From NCBI RefSeq assembly GCF_003206155.1, contig NZ_PZJV01000006.1, positions 322,266 through 386,265 on the forward strand: a stretch of 64,000 bases of DNA, given 5' to 3'. Below the pieces are notes generated by a model. The model worked only from the letters and a program-made list of their open reading frames with translations. It was not told the DNA's origin and made no database searches. This document shows, piece after piece, positions 55,602 to 63,460 of this stretch (positions within the stretch are counted from its first letter, which is position 1; every line of letters starts with the position of its first letter). Source of the stretch: Salinicola halophilus. Lineage in GTDB: Bacteria; Pseudomonadota; Gammaproteobacteria; Pseudomonadales; Halomonadaceae. The position numbers and the translations under genes are program-made.

Positions 55602-56675
55602 ATGCGTAAAGGCACTGCACTCGTCGTCGGCGCCACTGGCATCACCGGCGGCAATCTGGCGTCCTATCTGGTGGCCAGCGGCTGGACGGTCTACGGGCTC
55701 TCGCGCCGCGCCACCGAACAGAGCGGGGTGATTCCGGTCGCCGCGGATCTGCTCGACAAGCCCGCCACCGAGCAGGCGCTCGCCGGGCTGCCGATCACCC
55801 ACGTGTTCTACTGCACCTGGATTCGCCGCGACAACGAGAAGGCCAACGTCGAAGCGAACAGCCAGATGATGCGCAACCTGTTCGCCGGGCTCGAGTCGGC
55901 GCCGGTGGAGCACGCCTCGCTGGTCACCGGAACCAAGCAGTACCTGGGTTCGTTCGAGGCCTACGGCAGCGGGCGCATCGAGACGCCGTTCCGTGAATCC
56001 GAGCCGCGCGTTCCCGGTGACAACTTCTACTACGCGCTGGAAGACGAGCTGTTCGCGGCCGCCGAGCGCCAGGGTTTCGCCTGGAACGTGCACCGTCCGC
56101 ACACCGTGATCGGTTACGCCCGCGGCAACGCCATGAACATGGGCACCACGCTCGCCGTCTACGCCTCGATCTGTAAGGAGACCGGCCAGCCGTTCGTCTA
56201 TCCCGGCTCGCAGACGCAGTGGAACGCGCTCACCGACATGACCGATGCGCTGGTACTGGCCCGCCAGATGGAGTGGGCCGCGACCACGCCGGGCGCCGCC
56301 AACCAGGCGTTCAACACCGTCAACGGTGACGTCTTCCGCTGGCGCCGGATGTGGCAGGAGATCGGCGAGTACTTCGGTCTAGCGGTCCAGGGCCCCGAAG
56401 CCTCGGACGACCCGGAGACGATGCAGCCGCTGGAAAACCAGATGGCCGGTGCGGAGTCCACCTGGCGCGAGATCGCCGAGAAGCACGACCTGGTCGAGCC
56501 GGACGTCGACAAGCTCGCCTCCTGGTGGCACACCGACGCCGACCTCGGTCGCGATCAGGAGTGCGTCAACGACACCACCAAGTGCCGCGACTTCGGCTTC
56601 GATCACTTCCGCGAGACGCGCGGCGCCTTCTTCGACCTGTTCGATCGCCTGCGCGCCGAGAAGATCATTCCGTAA
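55602..56675 (+). CDS. PRISE-type SDR (progesterone 5-beta-reductase-like)
   Basis: A 357-residue short-chain-dehydrogenase-like enone reductase. The cofactor site is ALVVGATGITGGNLA; the PRISE-specific catalytic residues are K in SLVTGTKQYLG and Y in DNFYYALEDELF, and the C-terminal part matches bacterial members. These enzymes reduce C=C bonds of activated enones. AGGAG precedes the ATG. A LysR gene is divergent, so induction by a substrate is likely. The natural substrate is unknown. Confidence 0.88.
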   Translation: MRKGTALVVGATGITGGNLASYLVASGWTVYGLSRRATEQSGVIPVAADLLDKPATEQALAGLPITHVFYCTWIRRDNEKANVEANSQMMRNLFAGLESAPVEHASLVTGTKQYLGSFEAYGSGRIETPFRESEPRVPGDNFYYALEDELFAAAERQGFAWNVHRPHTVIGYARGNAMNMGTTLAVYASICKETGQPFVYPGSQTQWNALTDMTDALVLARQMEWAATTPGAANQAFNTVNGDVFRWRRMWQEIGEYFGLAVQGPEASDDPETMQPLENQMAGAESTWREIAEKHDLVEPDVDKLASWWHTDADLGRDQECVNDTTKCRDFGFDHFRETRGAFFDLFDRLRAEKIIP

Positions 56676-56734
56676 CCCGGTCTGAGGGATCGTGGCTTGA
56701 TCGGCAGCGGGTTGTTCTCGACGGCCCGTTGTGA

Positions 56735-56790
56735 CCGATGACGCGTTCTATCGATGGCAGGTTTCATCGATGACAGGTTCTATCGATGAG
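56735..56790. repeat. Imperfect 16-bp tandem repeats before a terminator
   Basis: Units CCGATGACGCGTTCTA (56735), TCGATGGCAGGTTTCA (56751), TCGATGACAGGTTCTA (56767) and a partial TCGATGAG (56783) follow without gaps. They lie between the reductase stop and a strong terminator. No function is evident. Confidence 0.75.
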
Positions 56791-56798
56791 AAAAAGAA

Positions 56799-56829
56799 AA
56801 CCGGCGCCTCCTCGGCGCCGGTTTTTTTC
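56799..56829. terminator. Bidirectional intrinsic terminator
   Basis: AACCGGCGCC pairs with GGCGCCGGTT around TCCTC-like loop sequence (56799-56823). It is followed by TTTTTTT on the plus strand and preceded by an A-rich run, so it can serve both the PRISE-type gene and the convergent IMPase gene. Confidence 0.93.
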
Positions 56830-56893
56830 GTGTCGAGCTCGTCGTCGAGACTTGGCGTTCGACCTCGCTGACCGGTGTCGACCGCGGCTCGCC

Positions 56894-57733
56894 TCAGATC
56901 AGGAACGCAAACTTCTCCCGCAGCTGTTCCCAGTGCGCCCGCGAGCCGGCGGCGAGCACCGTGCCCTGATGAATCGTCGGCCGGTACGGCGTGCCGTCGA
57001 GCAGCGCCGAGTAGCCGCCGGCCTCGGCGTGGATCATCAGCCCCGCGGCGTGATCCCACGGCATCAGCTTGCCGGTGAGCATGAAGTCGACGAAGCCGAA
57101 CGCCATGGTGCGGTACTCGTGACAGGCGCAGCCGAAGGCCATCATGCGCTGAAAGTCGGGGAAGGTCGCCGCGAGCTGATACTGCTGCGGCTTGGGGAAG
57201 AGCCGAATCGAGGTGGAGCCGACCATGGCGTCGAACGACCCGGTCTGGGCGACTTCGAGGCGGCGCTCGGTGCCGTCGGGGCGGCCGAACCAGGCGCCTT
57301 CGCCGCGACGGGCGACGATCCAGTCGTCCGCCATCGGGTCGTAGAGCAGCCCGAAGATCGTTTCGCCGAAGCTCGTTGCCGCCAGAATCACGCCGAACTG
57401 GTTGAGCCCGCGGGCGAAGTTCCAGGTGCCGTCGACCGGGTCGATGATCAGCGCGAGTTCGGCGCCGGCGATGGCCTCGAGCGAGGCGCTGCCGTCCGCC
57501 ACCGCTTCCTCGCCGATCACCGTGGCCTCCGGCAGCCACTCGTGGATCGCCGCGGTCATCATGCGCTCGGCGCCCTGGTCGGCATCGGTGACCAGATCGT
57601 CCGGCGCGCTCTTCGAGCGAATCGCCTCTTCGGAGAGATTGCGAAAGCGCGGCAGGATCTCGGTCTTCGCCGCGTCGCGCACGATCTCGATGAGTCGCTG
57701 CTGCTGATCGAGGGTAATGGCTCTGGCAGGCAT
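56894..57733 (-). CDS. Inositol monophosphatase family protein
   Basis: A 279-residue Mg2+-dependent phosphatase. Metal-binding motifs are DLVTDADQGAE, VIGEEAV, LIIDPVDGTWNFARG and PWDHAAGLMIHAEAGG, all in family order. GGGAG precedes the ATG. It differs from SuhB in sequence; substrates could be inositol phosphate, histidinol phosphate or 3'-phosphoadenosine compounds. No neighbour decides this. It ends at the shared terminator. Confidence 0.92.
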   Translation of the reverse strand: MPARAITLDQQQRLIEIVRDAAKTEILPRFRNLSEEAIRSKSAPDDLVTDADQGAERMMTAAIHEWLPEATVIGEEAVADGSASLEAIAGAELALIIDPVDGTWNFARGLNQFGVILAATSFGETIFGLLYDPMADDWIVARRGEGAWFGRPDGTERRLEVAQTGSFDAMVGSTSIRLFPKPQQYQLAATFPDFQRMMAFGCACHEYRTMAFGFVDFMLTGKLMPWDHAAGLMIHAEAGGYSALLDGTPYRPTIHQGTVLAAGSRAHWEQLREKFAFLI

Positions 57734-57987
57734 GGGTCGCTCCCGGGTGCGTGAGGCTCAAGAATGCGTGAGGCTCAAGGGTAGCACCGGGGCGAGGGCG
57801 TTTCGCCGTTGGCGCTGCGGGATTCACCATCGGAAACGCCTGAATTGCCGACCATTTTTCTGTGCCGATTGTGCCGGCATTTGTCAGGAATTCGTCGCAA
57901 AATACGCAGTTGCGTCTGACTCGAGCCGGGTGGCCGACTACACTGGAGCGACGACGCGCGTTCATTCGTCACTCCGTGAGGTATTAC

Positions 57988-59211
57988 ATGAACAAGAATC
58001 CCGATAAAGGTTACATCGCTCTGCTGGGCTGGAGCCTGGGCGCCGTGGAAGCGGCCGAGAACTTCGATCGGCGCTACGTCGTCGTCGCGCCGCCCTGGGC
58101 CGAGGAGTACTGCAAAGAGCACTCGATCCCCTATCTCTCCTGGGATTTCGAGCGCCTCAACGATCGTTCCATGGAGATCGCCGAGACGCTGCGCGACATG
58201 GGTGTCGACGCCGCGGTACCGCTCTACGAGGAGACGGTGGAGTGGGCCGGGGCGATCAACTCGGTGCTGATGCAGAACCCGCGGCTGCACGGTCAGGCGG
58301 TCCTCTTTCGCGACAAGGCGCTGATGAAGCGCCGCGCCCAGCTCGGCGGCATCCGCGTGGGCATATTCGAAGAGGCCCACGAGAAGAGCGACGTGGTGCG
58401 CTTTTTCAAACGCGTGAACCAGACCCTGCTCAAGCTCGACGGCGACCCGGACGACCCGATCCACCTCAAGGCTTTCGACAAGGCGGGCTGTCTCGGCCAC
58501 CGGGTGATTCGTTCGCCGGACGAGATCGAGCAGATTTCCGACAGCGAGTATCCGCTGCTGATGGAGAGCCATCTCGACGGCTGGGAGTTCGCGGTGGAGG
58601 CGTGGGTCTGGGACGGCAAGATCCAGTTTCTCAACATTTCCGAATACGTGACGCTGGGCTACTCGGTGTTCGTCCCGGCAACGCCGGAGCTCGAGCGCTA
58701 CCGTGAGCAGATCACCCGCCAGATCGAGCTTCTGATCCACACCTTCGATATTCGCTTCGGTCAGATTCATCCCGAGTACTTCGTGACCTCTGATGGCACC
58801 ATGTACTTCGGCGAGGTCGCTTACCGCCCGCCGGGCTTCAAGGCGTTCGAGCTGATCGAGCGCGCCTACGGTTTCAACGCCTATCAGGCCTCGATGCTGG
58901 TCTTCGACCCCAAGGCCACCGCCGAGGAAGTCGAGGCGTTCTTCCCGGAAGAGGTCACCGGTGCCAAGGGCCACGCCGGCTGCTTCGGCGTCTATCCGCG
59001 CAAGCGCGTGGTCAGCCGGCTGGAGATTCCCGCCGAGACCGAGCAGCACCCCTACTTCGACTTTCACGAGCTGACGGCGCCGCTGGAGGCGACGGTGACC
59101 AAGCGCACCGCGTTCGGCACCCACTGGGGGCTGATGTTCTTCTTCGGCGACGACCCGCACCAGCTGCGCGATCTGCTCAAGCACCAGGAGTCGCTGGATT
59201 TCTACGTTTGA
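57988..59211 (+). CDS. ATP-grasp domain protein, putative amide ligase
   Basis: A 407-residue protein with the ATP-grasp layout. An N-terminal pre-ATP-grasp domain (GYIALLGWSLGAVEAAENF, then VVVAPPWAEEYC) precedes the nucleotide-binding part: LFRDKALMKRRAQLGGIRVG, IHLKAFDKAG and LLMESHLDGWEFAVEAWV. Metal ligands would be near E263 in IHPEYF and E276 in FGEVAYRPPG, where the usual Asn of ExNxR is replaced. GAGG lies 7 nt before the ATG. The chemistry would be ATP-driven ligation of a carboxylate to an amine or similar. It is followed by a 663-residue unrecognised protein on the same strand; the pair looks like a functional unit. Confidence 0.87.
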   Translation: MNKNPDKGYIALLGWSLGAVEAAENFDRRYVVVAPPWAEEYCKEHSIPYLSWDFERLNDRSMEIAETLRDMGVDAAVPLYEETVEWAGAINSVLMQNPRLHGQAVLFRDKALMKRRAQLGGIRVGIFEEAHEKSDVVRFFKRVNQTLLKLDGDPDDPIHLKAFDKAGCLGHRVIRSPDEIEQISDSEYPLLMESHLDGWEFAVEAWVWDGKIQFLNISEYVTLGYSVFVPATPELERYREQITRQIELLIHTFDIRFGQIHPEYFVTSDGTMYFGEVAYRPPGFKAFELIERAYGFNAYQASMLVFDPKATAEEVEAFFPEEVTGAKGHAGCFGVYPRKRVVSRLEIPAETEQHPYFDFHELTAPLEATVTKRTAFGTHWGLMFFFGDDPHQLRDLLKHQESLDFYV

Positions 59212-59269
59212 ACCGACTTTTCGGTTTGAATGGATTTCCGGGTGTGAATGGATTTCCGGGTTTGAGTGG
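59207..59269. repeat. 18-bp tandem repeats between the ATP-grasp gene and its partner
   Basis: TTTGAATGGATTTCCGGG (59225) and TGTGAATGGATTTCCGGG (59243) are nearly identical; a partial unit follows at 59261 and a degenerate one (59207) overlaps the stop codon of the ATP-grasp gene. They lie in the 142-bp gap before the next gene. Confidence 0.8.
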
Positions 59270-59353
59270 CAATACGCTTGAGCGGCCAGCAGTGGCCGAT
59301 CAGCCGGACGCCGCCCGTCGGGCGGTGCCGGATCACGGCCCCAGGAGAGCGTG

Positions 59354-61345
59354 ATGTCGTCGCAAACGGATGACGCGACCGTGAAGTCGCGATTGGACGG
59401 GCTGCTCGTGCAGCTCGACGGTGCGCTCGAGACGCTCGAGCACGCCCCCAGCGTCGGGCGGGCGAACCGCCTGACTCGACTCTTCGACAGCGCCCGGCGC
59501 GTGATGCTCGAACCCGGCGGCTGTGCCGCGCTGGAGGCACGCACGCCGACTCTCGAGCGCGCCGGGGTGTTCGCGGGCTCCGACTGGGCCGAGCCGCAGC
59601 GCCTGCTGCCGACGCTGACACCGCAGGCGCTGGGCAGCGCGCACGCCGACACCGTGGTCATCGAGTCGCTCAGCGAGCTGCGGCTGATGGCGGTGGCGAA
59701 AGGCGCGTACGTTCATCCGCTGATCGCCGCCGAGCAGGCGCATCACTACCTGACCCAGGTGCTGGCGCTGAACCTCTCGCGGCTGTTCGGCATGGGCGGC
59801 GAAGCCGAGCGCGAGACCCAGGGGCGCCTGGCCGAGGTACCGCGGGCGCTGTGTCAGTATCTCGCCGAGCGCGTGGGCTACGAGTTCATCGTCGACACCA
59901 TGGTCGACGAGATCTGGCGGCTGCTGGCACAGCGCCCCCTGCTGACCGCGCCCATCGCCGAGATGATCACCCAGATCGCACTCTGCCAGGCCGATCCGGC
60001 GATTGATCTCGGCGCCAGCGGCCAAGGAGCGGCAAGGCTGGTCAGCAGTCTCTTCGGCCCGACCCAGGCGTGCCGCGAGGACCCGGGCGTGGCGGTCTAC
60101 GCCGAGCGGCTGGCGGCGATGGATACCCTGGGACTGCAGCAGGAAGCCACCGGCATGGCGCGGGCGATGCACGATACCGGGCTGGTATCGGCCTATCACC
60201 CGGTGCTGCTGCGCCATCTGCTCGATCACGGCGACCACCTGATCAGCGAAGCGCTGGGGCTCTCGACCACCGGACGCGACTGTCTGCTCTGCTACCACCA
60301 GCTGGTCCGCGCGCTGATCGATGGCGTGGCGAGCCCGGCGGCGCCGCAGGGGGTCTACGGGCTGGCGCTGCTGCTCGAGCGCGGCATCCTCTATCAGCCG
60401 CCTTTGGCCCCGGCGCTCTGGCGTCAGCTCGCGCTGCCGCTGAGCGACTTCGCCTGTCAGCGGCTGCGGCTCGCCTACGGCGAGGGCGCCACGCCACAGG
60501 CCTTCCTCCTCTCCGGCGTGCTCGGCATGCTGGGGCTGCCCTTCGGTGTGGGGCAGGGCAACAACCCGACCTGCCAGTCGGCGCGGGCGCTGTCGATGTG
60601 GGCTTACAACGACCCGGACTACCTGCTGCAGATGGTGGCGTGGGCGGCGCGGGACGACGAGATCGTGATGTCCTTCGAGGGGAGCCCGATCTCCTCGACG
60701 GATACGGGGGCCGGTCTCGCCGCGAACATGACGCTGGATCTCGACCCGGTGTCGCTGCTGGTCGTACCGCATCTCGACCGTATCTACGCCGAGATGGGTC
60801 GACGCTGCAGCGAGCGCGAGGGCGACCCGCACCGCTGGATCAACCCCGAGTTTCACGGCTGGTGGGCGGGCCGCGGCTTTCACATCAGCGTGAACGTCGC
60901 TACCGGCAACATCGACGACCCGGAAACGTTCTACCGCCACTTCTACGCGGCCTATCACCCGCTCTACAACGGCAACCAGCCGCTGGTGCATCCGCAGCCG
61001 GCGGGCATCGCGGCCACCGACAGCGCCGGGCGCTTCGTCGGCTGGCACGCCATCACCATACTGCGTGCCGCCCTCGGCCCCGACGACGTCATGCGGATCT
61101 ACTTCTTCAACCCCAACAACGACAGCGGTCAGGACTGGGGCGACGGCGTCCTCGTCGGCACCGAGGGCAACGGCGAACGCTTCGGCGAAGCCTCGCTGCC
61201 CTTCGTGCAGTTCGCCTCGCGCCTCTACATCTTCCACCTCGACCCGCAGGAAGGGGGTATTCTGGCCGCCGTTCCCGACGCCGAGCTGGAGACGGTGCTG
61301 GGCTATCTGCGGCGCAGCTGGGGCGAGGCGCGGCTGAGCGCCTGA
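59354..61345 (+). CDS. Unrecognised 663-residue protein with papain-like residue order
   Basis: I do not recognise this family. The N-terminal half (about 1-390) looks mainly helical. The C-terminal part has Q401 and C407 in VGQGNNPTCQSARALSMW, H565 in FVGWHAITIL, and N586 in RIYFFNPNNDSGQDWGDG; Q...C...HA...NP is the order of oxyanion Gln, nucleophile Cys, His and Asn in papain-fold enzymes. That likeness is by eye, and unproven. There is no signal peptide, so it is probably cytoplasmic. AGGAG is 6 nt before the ATG at 59354. It follows the ATP-grasp gene by 142 bp on the same strand; a ligase with a thiol hydrolase or transferase partner would fit. Confidence 0.85.
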   Translation: MSSQTDDATVKSRLDGLLVQLDGALETLEHAPSVGRANRLTRLFDSARRVMLEPGGCAALEARTPTLERAGVFAGSDWAEPQRLLPTLTPQALGSAHADTVVIESLSELRLMAVAKGAYVHPLIAAEQAHHYLTQVLALNLSRLFGMGGEAERETQGRLAEVPRALCQYLAERVGYEFIVDTMVDEIWRLLAQRPLLTAPIAEMITQIALCQADPAIDLGASGQGAARLVSSLFGPTQACREDPGVAVYAERLAAMDTLGLQQEATGMARAMHDTGLVSAYHPVLLRHLLDHGDHLISEALGLSTTGRDCLLCYHQLVRALIDGVASPAAPQGVYGLALLLERGILYQPPLAPALWRQLALPLSDFACQRLRLAYGEGATPQAFLLSGVLGMLGLPFGVGQGNNPTCQSARALSMWAYNDPDYLLQMVAWAARDDEIVMSFEGSPISSTDTGAGLAANMTLDLDPVSLLVVPHLDRIYAEMGRRCSEREGDPHRWINPEFHGWWAGRGFHISVNVATGNIDDPETFYRHFYAAYHPLYNGNQPLVHPQPAGIAATDSAGRFVGWHAITILRAALGPDDVMRIYFFNPNNDSGQDWGDGVLVGTEGNGERFGEASLPFVQFASRLYIFHLDPQEGGILAAVPDAELETVLGYLRRSWGEARLSA

Positions 61346-61381
61346 CACCTAACCAACCAGCCAGCCACACAACCAACCGAG

Positions 61382-61412
61382 CGAGCGCCACACGCGGCCG
61401 TCGTGGCGCTCG
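61382..61412 (+). terminator. Hairpin after the 663-residue protein gene
   Basis: CGAGCGCCAC and GTGGCGCTCG form a perfect 10-bp stem with an 11-nt loop, 36 bp after the stop. The T content downstream is modest, so it is a likely but not classical terminator. Confidence 0.55.
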
Positions 61413-61750
61413 TCCGGTTGTCTCGAACCGCTGCTGTCTTTCTCTATGCCCGCGCCCTACGCCCTGTCTTCCGACAGCGGGTCGGGGCTAGCCGCTAGCT
61501 GCCTGCCGTTCCTGTCTTTACCGGCCCCACTGGCGGGGCGTTTTCTCGTCGACGCCACCCTGCGCGTCGGCGATCCGACTCATGCCCATGCCCATGCGCT
61601 GACGCGCTGTCGTGCGTCGGTGCGCTTCGGTGACATGGCGCGGTCGGCGCCACCTCGCGTCCCCCTGCCGGATGCCGATGGACGTCCGCAAGCGTGAGCG
61701 ACGTCGACGGCAATTCGACGTCGTCTTTCGGTCGATGGGTCCTGGAATAA

Positions 61751-61772
61751 GGTTAATTATGCTTAATTAACC
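61751..61772. promoter_or_regulatory. AT-rich inverted repeat
   Basis: GGTTAATTA and TAATTAACC form perfect 9-bp arms around TGCT. It has no T-run typical of a terminator and lies about 560 bp upstream of the pilus operon. It may be a regulator site or a remnant; function unknown. Confidence 0.5.
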
Positions 61773-62086
61773 TGCTACTAAATCGCCCAAGCCGCAGGAT
61801 AATTAAGGACTTACCGAAAAAGTATGAGAAGAGTGATTGTCAATCGCGCGAAATAGCGCTTTTAAAGGCTATTCCAATTGTTTTTAATGCGGGAATGCGG
61901 TGCTAGATTGCCGCCATCCACCCCGGCCATTGGCCTGCCATCAGTCTCAATCTCGGCGATCGGCCCACTATCGTGCGTCTATCGGGTCAAAAGAAGCGAA
62001 GAAGTGTCATTCTGGCCGTCGATGAGTGTTTAGCCGATTAAGTATTTTAGCGGTTACTAATCAGCGTAGTCACCAGCGGCGGGTTG

Positions 62087-62166
62087 AAAGTTAACGTAGG
62101 TCAAAGTTAATCCAGTTCAAGATTAACTCGTTTCAAAATTAACCCAGTTTAAAGTCACGTTGTTTC
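62087..62166. repeat. Five 16-bp tandem repeats upstream of the pilus operon
   Basis: Units begin at 62087, 62103, 62119, 62135 and 62151. Examples are AAAGTTAATCCAGTTC, AAGATTAACTCGTTTC and AAAATTAACCCAGTTT; the first four share TTAAC or TTAAT at the same place. The array ends 162 bp before the first pilin start. It could be a multi-site regulator array or a slippage-prone promoter element. Confidence 0.75.
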
Positions 62167-62328
62167 ACGTCGACGCAGTGCCGTCGATCGAACCGTCACG
62201 CCGATGCTCAGGGTGGTGGCGCGAGATCGAGCGACGAGAACTGCAAGACCTGCCACGCCGACCGTCGACCGATGCGTTCGCATCCGAGATGCCGGCCTCT
62301 GCCAACTGCACTCCAGGAGTTCACGGCA

Positions 62329-62883
62329 ATGACCACTCAACGGTATCTCGGCATCGCACTCGCCACGGTAATGGCGGCCAGCGTTTCCTCCCAGGCCCTG
62401 GCGCAAGCGGCGGGCCAGAGCGTGACGGGGACGATCGACGTCACCCTCGAACTCACCGCGGCATGTCGTATCAACGGCATCGAGGAGACCAGCGGGCTCG
62501 ACTTCGGTCTGCTCGATTTCGGCACCCAGACCACGCTCTTCGAGGACACCAGCAGTGAAGTGCAGAGCGACGGCAGCGCGATCAGCGTGATCTGTTCGCC
62601 GGAGACCACGCCGTCGGTGGCGATCAGCGGCGGCAGCTACGACGAAGAGTCCGATGCGGGCAACGTTCACGCGCTCAGCAACGGCACCAGCTTCGTGCCC
62701 TATTCGCTCTATACCGACGCCGATCACACTCAGCAGATCACTCTGGGTCAGGACCTGCCGCTCGCCGGAACCCCCGACGGCGTCAATCCGCAGACTCTGA
62801 GTCTCTACGGCCGTGCCGTGGGGCGTGACGGCCTGACCCCGGGCACCTACAACGACACCCTGAACGTCGTCCTCTCGTTTTGA
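62329..62883 (+). CDS. Spore coat U (SCPU)-domain pilin subunit, Csu-type
   Basis: A 184-residue exported protein with a signal peptide ending at SQALAQA. The mature part matches SCPU-domain pilins of archaic chaperone-usher systems such as Csu: two cysteines (AACRINGIE and VICSPETTP) that can form a disulphide, LDFGLLDFGTQ in between, and the C-terminal LSLYGRAVG with PGTYNDTLNVVLSF as the donor-complementing type end. AGGAG precedes the ATG at 62329. First gene of the operon; it is the likely major or adaptor subunit. Confidence 0.9.
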   Translation: MTTQRYLGIALATVMAASVSSQALAQAAGQSVTGTIDVTLELTAACRINGIEETSGLDFGLLDFGTQTTLFEDTSSEVQSDGSAISVICSPETTPSVAISGGSYDEESDAGNVHALSNGTSFVPYSLYTDADHTQQITLGQDLPLAGTPDGVNPQTLSLYGRAVGRDGLTPGTYNDTLNVVLSF

Positions 62884-63458
62884 GACCGAGCGCCCGCCCG
62901 GCGCTCGCGCTCGGTCGGGCGCTCATGGCTTTCATGACCCCGGGCGCGGCGCGGGTCGCGCTCGTCACACTCGCCACTGCGCTGATGGCGCCTGGCGCGC
63001 TGGCGCAGACGCCGCAGCAGTCGTTTCAGGTCGCCGCGCGGGTGACCGAGGGCTGTCTGATCGGCGCGGCGGCGGGCGGGGCAGCCCCGCTCGGCCGGCT
63101 GGATTTCGGCACCGCATCGGCGCTCTCGGAGGCGACCCTCACCAGCGCCGTGGTCCAGACCGGCGGCGTGAGCCTCGAGTGCACGCCCGGCCTGGCACTG
63201 ACGATGCGCGTCGGCGGCGGCCTCAATCCCAGCGGCGGGGCGCGCTACCTGACCCACGAGGGCGGCGGGCGGCTGGCCTACGCCCTCTTCGCCGACGCTG
63301 GCCTGGGCCGGCGTCTGGATATCGACCAGCCGATGTCGTTCGTGCTGGGTACCGGCGTCTCCCGCGTCACGCTGCCGCTCTACGGGCGGCTGACGCTACC
63401 GGAGAGCGCCGCCGCCGGGACCTACACTGACCGACTGACGGTCACGCTGGAGTGGTAA
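62880..63458 (+). CDS. Second SCPU-domain pilin subunit
   Basis: A 192-residue protein if started at a TTG that overlaps the previous stop (TTGA); an ATG at 62925 would give 177 residues with a good signal peptide ending at APGALAQ. Neither has a clear ribosome site, so translational coupling is likely. Mature features repeat those of the first pilin: two Cys (TEGCLIGA, SLECTPG), GRLDFGTAS, and LPLYGRLTLPE with AGTYTDRLTVTLEW at the end. Confidence 0.88.
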   Translation: MRPSARPALALGRALMAFMTPGAARVALVTLATALMAPGALAQTPQQSFQVAARVTEGCLIGAAAGGAAPLGRLDFGTASALSEATLTSAVVQTGGVSLECTPGLALTMRVGGGLNPSGGARYLTHEGGGRLAYALFADAGLGRRLDIDQPMSFVLGTGVSRVTLPLYGRLTLPESAAAGTYTDRLTVTLEW

Positions 63459-63460
63459 CG

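Larger units (their letters stand above)
61346..62328. other. AT-rich intergenic region before the pilus operon
   Basis: 983 bp without a convincing gene. After the hairpin, 61446-61697 has an open frame without family likeness or a ribosome site, rejected. From 61740 to 62160 the sequence is much more AT-rich than the rest of the window and contains an inverted repeat (61751-61772) and five 16-bp tandem units (62087-62166). It probably holds the promoter and regulator sites of the pilus operon and may reflect transferred DNA. Confidence 0.6.

Noticed and set aside
59354-61345. Lanthipeptide synthetase (LanM/LanC-like) reading of the 663-residue protein
   Set aside because: No GG(A/V)HG-type LanC zinc motifs or kinase-like dehydratase motifs are visible; the Cys/His/Asn order fits papain-like folds better.
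61446-61697. 83-codon plus-strand frame before the pilus operon
   Set aside because: No ribosome site, no known motif, low-complexity His/Ala stretch; likely chance in GC-rich DNA.
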